Positions 9,240-17,504 are shown, counted from the first letter of the stretch. The stretch is DNA of 64,000 bases from CADEED01 sp964444835 (GCA_964444835.1 CAYUIT010000011.1:23535-87534), one strand, 5' to 3'. Program-made: numbers and translations. The notes: generated from the sequence alone by a model not told the origin.

Positions 9240-9326
9240 AGTCTGGTCGGGTCTCGGAAAATCGGCCCCGGAGTATACCTGCGACGCGGCATCGTCCGCG
9301 ATCTGCTACATTTCCAGACGTTTGGA

Positions 9327-9500
9327 GGCCTGCAGTGCTGGCGCGAGCCGGACACTCTGGGAACGCGGTGCAAGTCCGCGGCTGCTCCCGCAACTGTAAG
9401 CGGCGAGCCGCACGCTCATCGACACGCCACTGGGCCGCACGGCCTGGGAAGGCCAGAGCGTTCGGCGACGACCCGCAAGCCAGGAGACCGACTGCAGGCC
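9327..9500 (+). ncRNA. Cobalamin (B12) riboswitch aptamer
   Basis: A P1 helix is formed by GGCCTGCAG (9327-9335) and its exact complement (9492-9500). Inside are the conserved core CGGTGCAAGTCCGCG, CTCCCGCAACTGTAAGC (about 9385-9401), a GCCACTG segment near 9426 and the B12-box GCAAGCCAGGAGACC near 9475-9489. The order and sequence match the AdoCbl-class riboswitch. It lies just before the substrate-binding gene of a B12-type ABC transporter, so it should shut off uptake when cobalamin is plentiful. Confidence 0.93.
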
Positions 9501-9514
9501 GTCGTCCACGTTTG

Positions 9515-9553
9515 CGCCCGGGATGCGGCGCGACAGGCGGGATTGCCCGGGCG
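9515..9553 (+). promoter_or_regulatory. Riboswitch expression-platform hairpin
   Basis: CGCCCGGG (9515-9522) can pair with CCCGGGCG (9546-9553), and a small CACAA/TTGTG stem follows (9555-9569). The purine-rich ribosome site AGGGGGG lies just after, ahead of the GTG at 9589. There is no T-tract, so translation control through access to the ribosome site is more likely than termination. Confidence 0.5.
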
Positions 9554-9588
9554 ACACAAGGGGTTTGTGGCGCAGGGGGGCACCGCCG

Positions 9589-10473
9589 GTGACGGACATT
9601 CAGCAATTGGAGCCGATTCGGAGGGTTGTTAGCTGGCGGCGGCTGGTAAGCCTCGGCGTGGTCGCACTCGCTCTCGGCGGCGTACAAGCGCTCGCCGGAT
9701 CGCCTCCAGCCCGCGTGGCCTCGTTGAATCTCTGCACCGACCAACTCGCGCTGGTGCTCGCAGAGCCGGGTCAGCTCGTCTCGGTCACGTGGCTTGCGCA
9801 TCAGGACTACGAGAACCCCTACTTCCGTGCGGCGCGGTCGATCCCCGCTAACTACGGCCAAGCCGAGGAATTGCTGCGGCTCGATGCCGAGCTGTATCTC
9901 GCTGGGCCGTATACAGCGCGCCAAACCGTGCGTGTGCTGCGTCGCTTCGGCAAGCGCGTGCTGGAGCTCGGCAGCGCAGAATCGCTCGACGATGTGCGCG
10001 CCAATATCCGGCTCGTGGCCGATGCACTTGGTGCTGCACACCGCGGCGACACGACGATCGCGGCGCTCGATACGCGCTTGGCTCGTGCGGCAGCGGCAGT
10101 CGCGCCGCTCACCCGACCTCAGCGCGCGGCCATCTACTGGCCAGGGGGCACGCTGGCCGGCACCGACACCTTGCCGGGCGCGCTGTTGAGTTATCTCGGT
10201 ATCGGCAACGTCGCGCGTGCGCAAGGGCCGCATGCCTGGTCGAGCCTGCCGCTCGAGGAAGTGATCGTCTTGCAACCTGACTGGTTAGTCGTTAGTGAGT
10301 ATGACAACCAGGTCTCCTTGCGGCGCCGCGCTGGCCGGCATGCAGCCTATCGGACCATGACGCCACGCTCGGTGACCGTGCCGAGCGCTTGGTGGAACTG
10401 CGGCTCGCCCGCGCTCGCGCTCGCGGCGGAGCGATTGGCGGCCGAGATCGCGGCCGGAGCAGCGGCACCATGA
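9589..10473 (+). CDS. btuF: Periplasmic substrate-binding protein of cobalamin ABC transporter
   Basis: This is a BtuF/FhuD-type binding protein of 294 residues. It has a signal-anchor-like N-terminus (hydrophobic LVSLGVVALALGG) followed by RVASLNLCTDQLALVLAEPG, the typical opening of the family. The cleft segment has ARSIPANYGQAEELLRLDAELYLAG. I chose the GTG at 9589 because an AGGGGGG ribosome site lies 8-14 bases upstream and the sequence before it belongs to the riboswitch platform. It overlaps btuC by ATGA. The upstream B12 riboswitch supports cobalamin over siderophore as the ligand. No btuB receptor gene lies in the window. Confidence 0.85.
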   Translation: MTDIQQLEPIRRVVSWRRLVSLGVVALALGGVQALAGSPPARVASLNLCTDQLALVLAEPGQLVSVTWLAHQDYENPYFRAARSIPANYGQAEELLRLDAELYLAGPYTARQTVRVLRRFGKRVLELGSAESLDDVRANIRLVADALGAAHRGDTTIAALDTRLARAAAAVAPLTRPQRAAIYWPGGTLAGTDTLPGALLSYLGIGNVARAQGPHAWSSLPLEEVIVLQPDWLVVSEYDNQVSLRRRAGRHAAYRTMTPRSVTVPSAWWNCGSPALALAAERLAAEIAAGAAAP

Positions 10474-11471
10474 CCCTGCGCGAGCCCAAGATTGTGTGGG
10501 TGTATGTCGCGCTGGTCGCACTGGTGGTAGCCGCGTTTGCACTCGCGCTCGCCGTCGGCCGTGTCTCGGTGGCAAGCGGCGTCGACTTGTGGGCGCTCTG
10601 GTCGACACAGCCCGACGCCGCACAGCTCATTCTCTGGGAATTGCGCTTACCGCGCGCGCTGCTCGGTGCCTTGATCGGTGGCGCTCTCGGTCTCTCGGGT
10701 GCCGCGCTACAAGGGCTGCTCCGCAACTCGTTAGCCGATCCAGGCGTCACGGGCGCCTCGTCGATGGCGGCACTCGCGGCCGTGCTCGTCTTCTACTACG
10801 GACTTGCCGAGTCTTTCGAGTACGCGTTGCCGCTCGCCGGCGTCGTAGGTGCTGCAGCCTCAGTCGCTGCGCTCTACTTGCTCGCAGGCCGCGGTGCGAG
10901 CACCCTGACGTTGATCCTAGCCGGCGTGGCGCTGTCGAGCTTGGGCGGTGCGCTTGTCGCACTGGCACTCAACTTGGCACCGAGCCCGTACGCCGCACTC
11001 GAAATCATGTTCTGGCTGATGGGCTCGCTCGTCGATCGCGGCATGCACGACGTCTGGCTCGCCGCGCCATTCATCGTGGTCGGCAGCGTCGCCTTGCTGG
11101 CGTCCGGGCGCGGTCTCGACGCGTTGTCGTTAGGCGAGGAATCGGCTCGCACGCTCGGTGTTTCCATCGATCGCACGCGCTGGCTCGTCATCGGCGGCAC
11201 TGCGCTCGCAATCGGGGCCGCCGTGTCGGTGAGCGGTGCGATCGGCTTCGTGGGCTTGGTCGCGCCGCACCTGCTGCGGCCGCTCGTCGGCCATCGCCCG
11301 AGCGCGCTGTTGGGCGCGAGCTTTCTCGGTGGCGCTGCGTTGCTGTTGCTCGCCGACGTCGCAACTCGCTGGTTATCGCCCGGACCGGAGCTGCACATCG
11401 GCGTGTTCACGGCTCTCGTCGGCGCGCCGTTCTTCTTGTGGCTGATCTTCGCAACTCGGAGCGATCGATGA
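10470..11471 (+). CDS. btuC: Cobalamin ABC transporter permease
   Basis: This is a FecCD/BtuC-family permease of 333 residues with about ten membrane helices. Family signatures include LRLPRALLGALIGGALGLSG, LLRNSLADPGVTG and the late GFVGLVAPHLLRPLVGH block that contacts the ATPase. The ATG at 10470 overlaps the btuF stop by four bases; longer in-frame starts would run into btuF and lack the normal N-terminus. With btuF and btuD it forms one riboswitch-controlled operon for B12 or corrinoid import across the inner membrane. Confidence 0.92.
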   Translation: MTLREPKIVWVYVALVALVVAAFALALAVGRVSVASGVDLWALWSTQPDAAQLILWELRLPRALLGALIGGALGLSGAALQGLLRNSLADPGVTGASSMAALAAVLVFYYGLAESFEYALPLAGVVGAAASVAALYLLAGRGASTLTLILAGVALSSLGGALVALALNLAPSPYAALEIMFWLMGSLVDRGMHDVWLAAPFIVVGSVALLASGRGLDALSLGEESARTLGVSIDRTRWLVIGGTALAIGAAVSVSGAIGFVGLVAPHLLRPLVGHRPSALLGASFLGGAALLLLADVATRWLSPGPELHIGVFTALVGAPFFLWLIFATRSDR

Positions 11472-12277
11472 GCGCCCCACTCGAGTGCGAGCGACTGACA
11501 GTGGTGCGTGGCGGCGCCACGCTCGTCAACGAGGTGAGCTTGCAGATCGCGCGCGGCTCGTTGACCGGCTTGTTAGGCCCGAATGGCGCTGGCAAATCGA
11601 CGCTATTACGCACGTTGGCAGGCGTGATCCAGCCCACGGCTGGCCGGATACAATTGTTAGGCCGGGACTTGCGTGCCTGGACGGCTGCAGAGCGTGCCGC
11701 GCGGCTCGCGTACTTACCGCAGCTACGCGATGTTGCGTGGCGCTTGCGAGTCATCGACGTCGTCGCGCTCGGACGCTTGCATCAAGCCTCGCTCGGGCGA
11801 CTCACGGAGGCCGATCGCGCCGCTTGCATGGCCGCCATGCGCGATACCGATGTCGAACATCTCGCCGAGCGTGATTGCCGCACGCTCTCGGGCGGTGAAC
11901 TTGGGCGCGTGCTTCTCGCACGCGCACTCGCGACCGGCGCCGAACTGCTGTTAGCCGATGAACCAGGCACCGGGCTCGATCCGCGCCATCAGCTCGACTT
12001 GATGGCGTTGCTGCGCGCGCGCGTGGCCCGCGGTGCCACGTGCTTCGTGGTCTTGCACGACCTCACGCTCGCCGCTCGCTATTGCGATCAAGTGATTTTG
12101 ATCGATCGCGGTTCTGTCGTGTGCCAAGGCCAGCCGAACGAAGTGCTGTCGGACGAACGACTGGCGCAGGTCTATGGCATTCGCGCATTGCGCTTCAACG
12201 GTGCGCTCGTGCCACTCGACACGCTGCGCACGCCCGACCGCCTAGCGAGCGATGAGCCACACTCCAGCGAGCAGTAG
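11468..12277 (+). CDS. btuD: Cobalamin ABC transporter ATP-binding protein
   Basis: The 269-residue ATPase has Walker A GPNGAGKST, a Q-loop in AYLPQ, signature LSGGELGRVLLARAL, Walker B LLLADEPGTGLD and the switch His in VLHDLTLAARY. LSGGELGR instead of LSGGQ is within normal variation for BtuD/FepC. It is coupled to btuC by an ATGA overlap. The last 36 bases overlap the 3' end of the convergent small DMT transporter gene. Confidence 0.92.
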   Translation: MSAPLECERLTVVRGGATLVNEVSLQIARGSLTGLLGPNGAGKSTLLRTLAGVIQPTAGRIQLLGRDLRAWTAAERAARLAYLPQLRDVAWRLRVIDVVALGRLHQASLGRLTEADRAACMAAMRDTDVEHLAERDCRTLSGGELGRVLLARALATGAELLLADEPGTGLDPRHQLDLMALLRARVARGATCFVVLHDLTLAARYCDQVILIDRGSVVCQGQPNEVLSDERLAQVYGIRALRFNGALVPLDTLRTPDRLASDEPHSSEQ

Positions 12278-12682
12278 GCAAACGCCCGCCACGCGCGTCA
12301 TCGTGATCGGATGCTCCGGAAAGCCGAGCCAGCCGTAGTGATCCACCAGCAAGGCTGCGACAAGCTGTCCCAACACGGTCAGTGCGAGCAACGTGGTACC
12401 GCCCAAGGTCGAGCCGACGATCGTCGCCGAGGCGACATAAAACGCACCTAACAACCCGCCCATCCAGCCCCACCACGGAATCGCGCCGAGCGCCTCGCGA
12501 CTGGGCCAGTCTTGGCGCGTGACGAGCACGAACAGGCACAGCGCCAAGGTGCCGACAATGAAATTCATCAACGAGGCGAAGCTCGCGGTGTGGGTCGCGG
12601 TGCGAATCGCGCCATTCATGCCGACTTGGATCGTGAGGCCGGCGCCCGCCAGAAACGCGATCAAGTAAAGGCTGCTCTGCAT
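12242..12682 (-). CDS. DMT-superfamily transporter (YdcZ/DUF606-like)
   Basis: This small inner-membrane protein of 146 residues has about five hydrophobic helices and the family features GAGLTIQVGMNGAIR near the start and GWLGFPEHPITMTRVAGVCLLLAGVWLI at the end. I place the start at ATG 12682, where the first helix begins; upstream codons are Arg-rich and unlike protein. YdcZ-type proteins are usually half-size DMT exporters of unknown substrate. It is convergent with btuD and probably unrelated to B12 uptake. Confidence 0.82.
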   Translation of the reverse strand: MQSSLYLIAFLAGAGLTIQVGMNGAIRTATHTASFASLMNFIVGTLALCLFVLVTRQDWPSREALGAIPWWGWMGGLLGAFYVASATIVGSTLGGTTLLALTVLGQLVAALLVDHYGWLGFPEHPITMTRVAGVCLLLAGVWLIAR

Positions 12683-12696
12683 GCGATAGGACTTTC

Positions 12697-12900
12697 TTAG
12701 CGGGAACGAAGGCGGCGCAGCACGTGCGCCGTGCCGGGAATTCTGAGACCGAGTAGCAGTGCGCGCCACAAGAGGCGTTTGCTGAGCGGGGCGGGCCGCG
12801 GTGGGATCGCCGCAGCCAATTCGCGCCGCACGTCGCGATGCCCGGCGGGCGTCTGGACGGCATCGATCGGCAACGGGTCGGTGGGGCTCAGCTCGGGCAT
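12697..12900 (-). CDS. Small hypothetical protein, 67 aa
   Basis: The ATG at 12900 opens a frame that ends 14 bases before the DMT gene start on the same strand. The protein has a polar Pro-rich N-terminus (MPELSPTDPLPIDAVQTP) and a basic, Leu-rich C-terminus. No family is recognised. It may be co-transcribed with the DMT gene. Support is from position and from the clean ATG only. Confidence 0.45.
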   Translation of the reverse strand: MPELSPTDPLPIDAVQTPAGHRDVRRELAAAIPPRPAPLSKRLLWRALLLGLRIPGTAHVLRRLRSR

Positions 12901-12975
12901 CGCCGCGCAGCATAGCCGAACGCGGCAGGCGGCACCTACGCGACAGCCTGCGAGCGGCGCGCTACGCTTGGCAAC

Positions 12976-13449
12976 GTGCCCTCGAACCTCATCCCGCAAC
13001 ATACCGTGCATTTGGCGGAACGGCTGCTCGGCAGCTATTGCGCGCGCATTTGCCCGCCGACGGCTCGCCACGCCGCGCAGCTCGCCTATGAGCTCGAAGG
13101 CGATCGCGTAACGATGTTCGAGTTGCGATTGTTCTGTGGCGTTCCTGGTGCAACGCGCCGCGTGCCGTTCGCGCAACTGCGCTTTCGTGCCGCGCGTAAC
13201 GAGTGGCACTTGTTCTACGCCGACGCGGGCTTACGCTGGCGGCGCTACCGGCTCCTGCCAGCGAGCACAAGCCTTGTCGCGTTGCTGCGCGAGATCGACG
13301 CGGATCCGGCGCGGCTCTTTTGGCCACACGTCAACGGCTACTCGCTCCGCTGGTGCAGCACGCGCGGCCGCTGCGACGAATGTGATTTGCGCTATTGCGC
13401 AGTGCTGGGGCTCGCTCGCGCGATGCACGCCCAAGACACGGGCTCGTGA
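12976..13449 (+). CDS. DUF3024-like protein with Cys-rich tail
   Basis: Residues about 10-115 of this 157-residue protein resemble the DUF3024 pattern: a helical start, then EVTMFELR-like strands, WHLFYADAGLRWRRYRLLP and LLREIDADPARLFW. The last 40 residues add WCSTRGRCDECDLRYC, four Cys that could bind a metal; this tail is not typical of the family. The start is GTG at 12976. The 3' end overlaps the convergent phosphatase-like gene by 58 bases. The function of DUF3024 proteins is unknown. Confidence 0.7.
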   Translation: MPSNLIPQHTVHLAERLLGSYCARICPPTARHAAQLAYELEGDRVTMFELRLFCGVPGATRRVPFAQLRFRAARNEWHLFYADAGLRWRRYRLLPASTSLVALLREIDADPARLFWPHVNGYSLRWCSTRGRCDECDLRYCAVLGLARAMHAQDTGS

Positions 13450-14027
13450 TTGAGCGCGTCATCTAACAAGTCGCGCGCGCAAGCATCGAAGGCCGGTTCC
13501 GCGCTGCGCGCGGCGCGGCGACTCGGCGCTGCCACGATCGCGCCGCCCAAGTCCGTAACGTAGTGCTCGATCACGCGTGAGCTGTGCGTAGGCCCGAACC
13601 ACAGCGGACGACGGCCCGCAAACGGCGTCTCCGCCATGAATGCCGACAGGGTCACCTGTCCGACCAGATCTCGCGCCTGCGGTAAGGAGCGCACGTGCGC
13701 AAGTCGGGCATCCGTCCGCAGCCGGTGCTCACCGCCTCGCGCATCCCGCCGCTCCAGTCCCTGAAGCCCTGCGCACGCCGCTCGCAATGGGTACAAATAC
13801 TCGTCGACGACCGCAATCGGCTGTCGCGACACGAACGCGACCGCGCCACCCAAGCGCTCATGCAGTGCGCCGAGCAGCGCAAGCGTTCGAATGGAAACAC
13901 TCGCGTGCGTCGGAGCGCCCTGCTCGAGCCACGCTTCGAAGTCGATCAGTAGTGCCCAGCGATCGGCATGCCATGCCGTCGGCCGAGCCACTGCACGTAA
14001 CCGCGAACTGCGTTGACAAAGAGCCAT
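13392..14027 (-). CDS. Trehalose-phosphatase-like HAD protein with degraded active site
   Basis: The 211-residue protein aligns by eye with OtsB over its N-terminal half: ALLIDFEAWLE, LHERLGGAVAFVSRQPIAVVDEYLYPL and AGLQGLERRDARGGEHR match the OtsB core in order. The HAD nucleophile motif DxDGT reads D29-F-E31-A-W33. The general acid Asp, the Gly and the Thr are therefore replaced, and the SGR motif reads SRQ. True phosphatase activity is doubtful. The start ATG 14027 has GAAGGGA upstream. No otsA partner is in the window. It may be a pseudo-enzyme or a decaying gene. Confidence 0.65.
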   Translation of the reverse strand: MALCQRSSRLRAVARPTAWHADRWALLIDFEAWLEQGAPTHASVSIRTLALLGALHERLGGAVAFVSRQPIAVVDEYLYPLRAACAGLQGLERRDARGGEHRLRTDARLAHVRSLPQARDLVGQVTLSAFMAETPFAGRRPLWFGPTHSSRVIEHYVTDLGGAIVAAPSRRAARSAEPAFDACARDLLDDALNHEPVSWACIARASPSTAQ

Positions 14028-14049
14028 GCGTTCCCTTCGCTCTGGAGGC

Positions 14050-14086
14050 GGCCAGCCACAGACGACACGCGTGTCTGTGGCTGGCC
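14050..14086. terminator. Perfect 14-bp stem-loop downstream of EF-hand gene
   Basis: GGCCAGCCACAGAC (14050-14063) pairs exactly with 14073-14086 around a 9-base loop. The inner GACACGCGTGTC is itself a palindrome. It lies between the end of the EF-hand gene and the start of the phosphatase-like gene, both on the minus strand. A terminator or attenuator for the EF-hand transcript is likely, though there is no T-tract. Confidence 0.55.
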
Positions 14087-14112
14087 GAGTACTCGTTAGC
14101 TCGAGTGCTCGC

Positions 14113-14376
14113 TTACGACTTCGGCTTACCGGCAGTCGCAAACTCCTCGGCATCGAGATAACCGTCGGCGTTCTTGTCGGCGCTCGAGAAGTGCTCTGTC
14201 GTCGACTTGTCAGCCGCAGCTTCGGTCAACGACACGCGGCCATCCTTGTCGGCGTCGAGGCTCTCGAAGCTCGCGGCTGCATGCGCAACACCGTCCGTCT
14301 TCGCACCTTCACTCGCGAAGGCGGCGCTCGATACGAGCACGAGGGCAACAGAACCAATGAGGGTTTTCTTCATCAT
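14113..14376 (-). CDS. Small exported EF-hand protein
   Basis: The 87-residue protein has a signal peptide (KKTLIGSVALVLVSSAAFA) and two calcium loops: DADKDGRVSLTE and a second one reading DKNADGYLDAEE. The start ATG 14376 has GGAG six bases upstream; ATG codons at 14373 and 14382 are alternatives. It is probably a periplasmic Ca-binding protein of the small proteobacterial EF-hand type. A perfect hairpin follows the stop. Confidence 0.85.
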   Translation of the reverse strand: MMKKTLIGSVALVLVSSAAFASEGAKTDGVAHAAASFESLDADKDGRVSLTEAAADKSTTEHFSSADKNADGYLDAEEFATAGKPKS

Positions 14377-14671
14377 GAACATCTCCTTCACAAAAAAACT
14401 CGGCACACCGCGACGGCGCATGGCCGCGGGTGTAGCCCCGCAACTGAGAGAGGCAACTCGCGTGCCATGAACAACGGTCTTTTTGGGAATCAATGACTTG
14501 GCGCGAGATCGCCGGAGACAGGCGCGCGAACCGGGCCGCGGAGGCGCAAGATTGTCCGCAGGAGCAGACATAATGTGGTTTTGGCGCGGCGATTTCGGCG
14601 ACACCGCGCTGCAAGATCCAATAAAATCAATAGCTTATCGGTCGGCGATCGCGGACAGCCGCGAAGTGCCC
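14377..14671. other. Intergenic region upstream of the EF-hand gene
   Basis: It contains the ribosome site and probably the promoter of the EF-hand gene. An A/T-richer patch (about 14620-14640) is the only compositional feature. Open frames here are short, Arg-rich and unlike proteins. No RNA gene is recognised. Confidence 0.4.
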
Positions 14672-15283
14672 TCAACCGCGCGCGGCTGTCTCCAGTTCCC
14701 AAGCAACGAGCGGCGCGCCGCGCCGCAGCCAGAATCCCGCCCCGACTTCACGAAAATGCCGCCGCAGCCGCGTGCGATACCACTCCCCTGGGCGCAGATG
14801 CACGTTGCGGTCCGTGCGCTCGCGGTCGCAATTGCGATGCCAATCCTCGGTTGTTAGTGCCGTCAGATACAACACGCCGCGCGTCAGCCGCGCCAGGTTG
14901 GCAAGCGCCCGACGCGCTGTCGCGTCGTCGAGGTATTGCAGCACGTCGTAGCAAATGACGAGGTCGAATGGACGCGAACTGCGCCACGTGGCGATCGAGC
15001 CGTGCTCCCAACCAAAGCGCTCGCACAAATACTCGCTCGCTTCGAGCCCGACATACTCACAACGCTTGAGCTTCTTTAGCAGCGGCACACGCAACAGTCC
15101 CATGCCACAGCCCGCATCGAGCAAACGCCGCACGGGCAAGCCGATATGTTCGGCATACGCCGCGATGAGAGTGGCGCGCGCACGCATCTCGGCGCGCGAG
15201 GTCACGGCCGTGCGCGGATCGAGATAGAAGCGGCGGTAGTAGTCGCGATCAAATTCAGCGGCTGGGCTAATGGCGGATGACAT
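14672..15283 (-). CDS. Class I SAM-dependent methyltransferase
   Basis: The 203-residue protein has motif I LLDAGCGMG (54-62), an acidic residue after the next strand (VGLEASEYL), and FDLVICYDVLQYLDD as motif II/post-II. The start is ATG 15283; longer in-frame starts would extend into the divergent ligase gene. The substrate is unknown. It is divergent from the AMP-binding ligase at 15353 with a 69-base spacer. Confidence 0.82.
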   Translation of the reverse strand: MSSAISPAAEFDRDYYRRFYLDPRTAVTSRAEMRARATLIAAYAEHIGLPVRRLLDAGCGMGLLRVPLLKKLKRCEYVGLEASEYLCERFGWEHGSIATWRSSRPFDLVICYDVLQYLDDATARRALANLARLTRGVLYLTALTTEDWHRNCDRERTDRNVHLRPGEWYRTRLRRHFREVGAGFWLRRGAPLVAWELETAARG

Positions 15284-15352
15284 AGCGCCAAGGATAGCCC
15301 ACAGCGCTTCGACGGAACGCACGCCGATGGCGCGCAGCGGTATCATTCCGCC

Positions 15353-16870
15353 ATGAGTGCCGAAGTCGTTTTCGATTGGCTCGAGTATCACGGTCGGGCC
15401 ACGCCCGATGCGGTTGCAGTCTCGGATCTCGCCACGGGGCGTGTATTCGGCTACCGCGAGTTCAACGAGCGCACGACGCGACTCGCGACGGCACTGCGCA
15501 AAGTGTTCGGCATCGGCAAGACCGACCGCGTGGCCATGCTTGCGCACAACAGCAGCGACCAACTCGAAACGCTGTTCGCCTGCTGGAAGCTCGGCGCGGT
15601 ATTCATGCCGCTCAACTTCCGGCTCACGGCCGAGGAGCTGGGTGCCATCGTCAAGAATGGTGAGCCCCGCGTGCTCATCTACGATGCGGAGTTCGAAGCG
15701 CTGACAACCCACATCAAAGCGCCGCGCGTGCTCCGCCGGCCCACGCTCGAGTCGAGCGAATACGAGGCGCTCATCCGCGATCACACGCCCGCGGTGACGA
15801 TGAGCAGCATCACGTACGACGACATGAACATGTTGATGTACACCTCGGGCACCACGGCACAACCCAAGGGCGTGATCTACAACCATCGCATGAGCATGAA
15901 CAACGCCGTGCACGCGGCGCTGCATGCGGCGGTCAATCGCGAAGCACGGATGCTCGCCTACTCACCGCTGTTCCACCCGGTGATGCTGTGCGGTGCCGTG
16001 TCGTTGTTCCATTGGGGCGGCTCGGTGGTCGTGATGCAGCGCTTCGACGCCACACGCTCGTTGGCGCTGCTCTCGGATAGCACGCAGAACATCACGCATG
16101 CGATCGGCGCGCCCGCGCACTACATCGCCATGAGCCATTTGCCAGGATTCGCGAGTGCGCGCTTTCCGACGGTGAAAATGCTCGGCGTCGGCGATGCTCC
16201 AGTCGCGCGCGAATTGCTCGAAGCTTGGGACCGCAAAGGCGCACCGTTGTCGCAGTGGTACGGACTCGCGGAAGCATTCTCGGTGGCGTTGATTCCACCG
16301 CATCTCGCACGCGGCAACTACGGCGCGGCGGGCTACCCGATGATGCATGTGGAGATTCGCATCGGTGATGAGTTCGGTCGTGAACTCGCGCGCGGTGAGA
16401 TCGGCGAGATCCAGGTGCGCGGCCCGGGAGTGACGCCGGGTTATTGGCACGACGATGAAGCCACGCGCACCGGCTTCGTCCAGGGCTGGTTGCGCACGGG
16501 GGATGCGGGCCGCATCGAGAACGACGGCACATTGCGCGTCGTCAATCGCATCAAGGATACGTTCGTCACGAGTGGCGATATCGTGTACCCGGTCGAGATC
16601 GAGCGCACGATCGCGGAGTTAGGTGGCATCTTGCATGTCGCCGTCATCGGCGTACCGGACGCCAAGTGGGGCTCGGTGGGCCTCGCGCTGATCGTGCCGA
16701 AGCCGGGGTCCGCATTGACCGAGCAAGCCGTGCTGCAGCATTGCACTGCAAACCTCAGCAAGTACAAGGTGCCGCGCTACGTGCGGCTCGTCGACAGCCT
16801 GCCGCTGACCTTGCAAGGCGAGGTCTTGAAGCGCGAACTACGCGCGCAATACGCCCAGTTTCGCGGCTGA
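15353..16870 (+). CDS. AMP-binding acyl-CoA synthetase (fatty-acid-CoA ligase-like)
   Basis: This is an ANL-superfamily ligase of 505 residues that activates a carboxylic acid with ATP and CoA. Motifs are MYTSGTTAQPKGV (P-loop), WYGLAEAF in place of YGxTE, GWLRTGDAG, VNRIKDTFVTSGDIVYPVEIE and the late LTLQGEVLKRELR with the catalytic Lys. The length and order match medium/long-chain acyl-CoA synthetases. It is monocistronic, with a methyltransferase on the opposite strand upstream. Acid specificity cannot be assigned. Confidence 0.9.
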   Translation: MSAEVVFDWLEYHGRATPDAVAVSDLATGRVFGYREFNERTTRLATALRKVFGIGKTDRVAMLAHNSSDQLETLFACWKLGAVFMPLNFRLTAEELGAIVKNGEPRVLIYDAEFEALTTHIKAPRVLRRPTLESSEYEALIRDHTPAVTMSSITYDDMNMLMYTSGTTAQPKGVIYNHRMSMNNAVHAALHAAVNREARMLAYSPLFHPVMLCGAVSLFHWGGSVVVMQRFDATRSLALLSDSTQNITHAIGAPAHYIAMSHLPGFASARFPTVKMLGVGDAPVARELLEAWDRKGAPLSQWYGLAEAFSVALIPPHLARGNYGAAGYPMMHVEIRIGDEFGRELARGEIGEIQVRGPGVTPGYWHDDEATRTGFVQGWLRTGDAGRIENDGTLRVVNRIKDTFVTSGDIVYPVEIERTIAELGGILHVAVIGVPDAKWGSVGLALIVPKPGSALTEQAVLQHCTANLSKYKVPRYVRLVDSLPLTLQGEVLKRELRAQYAQFRG

Positions 16871-16983
16871 AAGCCGGACTCGGATCACAGATCGCCGGAA
16901 GTCGCGATTTGCCGACTCACGCTCGGCGCGGTATTCGCGGCATCATGCGCCCATCCGCTGCGGTTTCCTTCGAGGCTCGGACC

Positions 16984-17064
16984 ATGCGCCGCTCTCGTCT
17001 GCCCCTGATCACGCTCGTCACTTGCGCACTGCTGGCGACGGCGATCGCTGCCTTCGCTCGTTAG
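16984..17064 (+). CDS. Possible 26-aa hydrophobic micropeptide
   Basis: The ATG at 16984 opens MRRSRLPLITLV and then a hydrophobic run ending AFAR-stop. The shape (basic start, one membrane segment) suits a small membrane peptide. Evidence is weak: there is no clear ribosome site, and the last four bases overlap the convergent DUF3592 gene. Confidence 0.22.
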   Translation: MRRSRLPLITLVTCALLATAIAAFAR

Positions 17065-17504
17065 GGCGCGTGCGCCCATTCGCGACGCGACGCGCGAACT
17101 AACAAGTATGCCGCACCCGCTGCGGCGGCACCGAGCACCGCCGCGATCACGGCACCTAACCAGTTATCGACGAATAACGCGATGCGCGCTTCATTAGGGT
17201 CGCGCTGCAAGTAGCGAACGGGCACCTCGGCTCCCACCGCGAAGCGCCTCACTGACGTGTTCGTTTGACCACGGAATTCGCGTCGCACGCCGCTGCTATC
17301 GGTGAATTCGACCACCGGCGTATAGCGCGGCCCCGTGTCCGATGCTGACTCGACATAGCCTGTCACGCGCCCTTGTGTCTCGCGCGTGTCGCCCGCAAAT
17401 GCTAACGAATTGCGTGCCAAGTAAGCTGCGAGCGTCAGCGACACGACCGCCAAACCAGCGAGCACGTAGCCCGCGACGCCCAAGATACCCGTTGCCAAGC
17501 GCAC
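17061..17504 (-). CDS. DUF3592 membrane protein
   Basis: The 147-residue protein has a hydrophobic helix at each end and a central soluble beta domain (GRVTGYVESASDTGPRYTPVVEFTDSSG, VRYLQRDPNEARI), the standard DUF3592 make-up. The GTG start at 17504 directly follows the stop of the upstream PurD-like gene (TGAGTG), so the two are translationally coupled. The function is unknown. Confidence 0.78.
   Translation of the reverse strand: MRLATGILGVAGYVLAGLAVVSLTLAAYLARNSLAFAGDTRETQGRVTGYVESASDTGPRYTPVVEFTDSSGVRREFRGQTNTSVRRFAVGAEVPVRYLQRDPNEARIALFVDNWLGAVIAAVLGAAAAGAAYLLVRASRREWAHAP

Noticed and set aside
9240..9326. Zur or other metal operator before the COG0523 gene
   Set aside because: No GTTATA-type dyad is present. 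GAGTATACC is a weak A/T word only.
14490..14702. Small Arg/Leu-rich minus-strand gene upstream of the EF-hand gene
   Set aside because: Composition is that of a shadow frame, it overlaps the methyltransferase end, and no ribosome site is visible.
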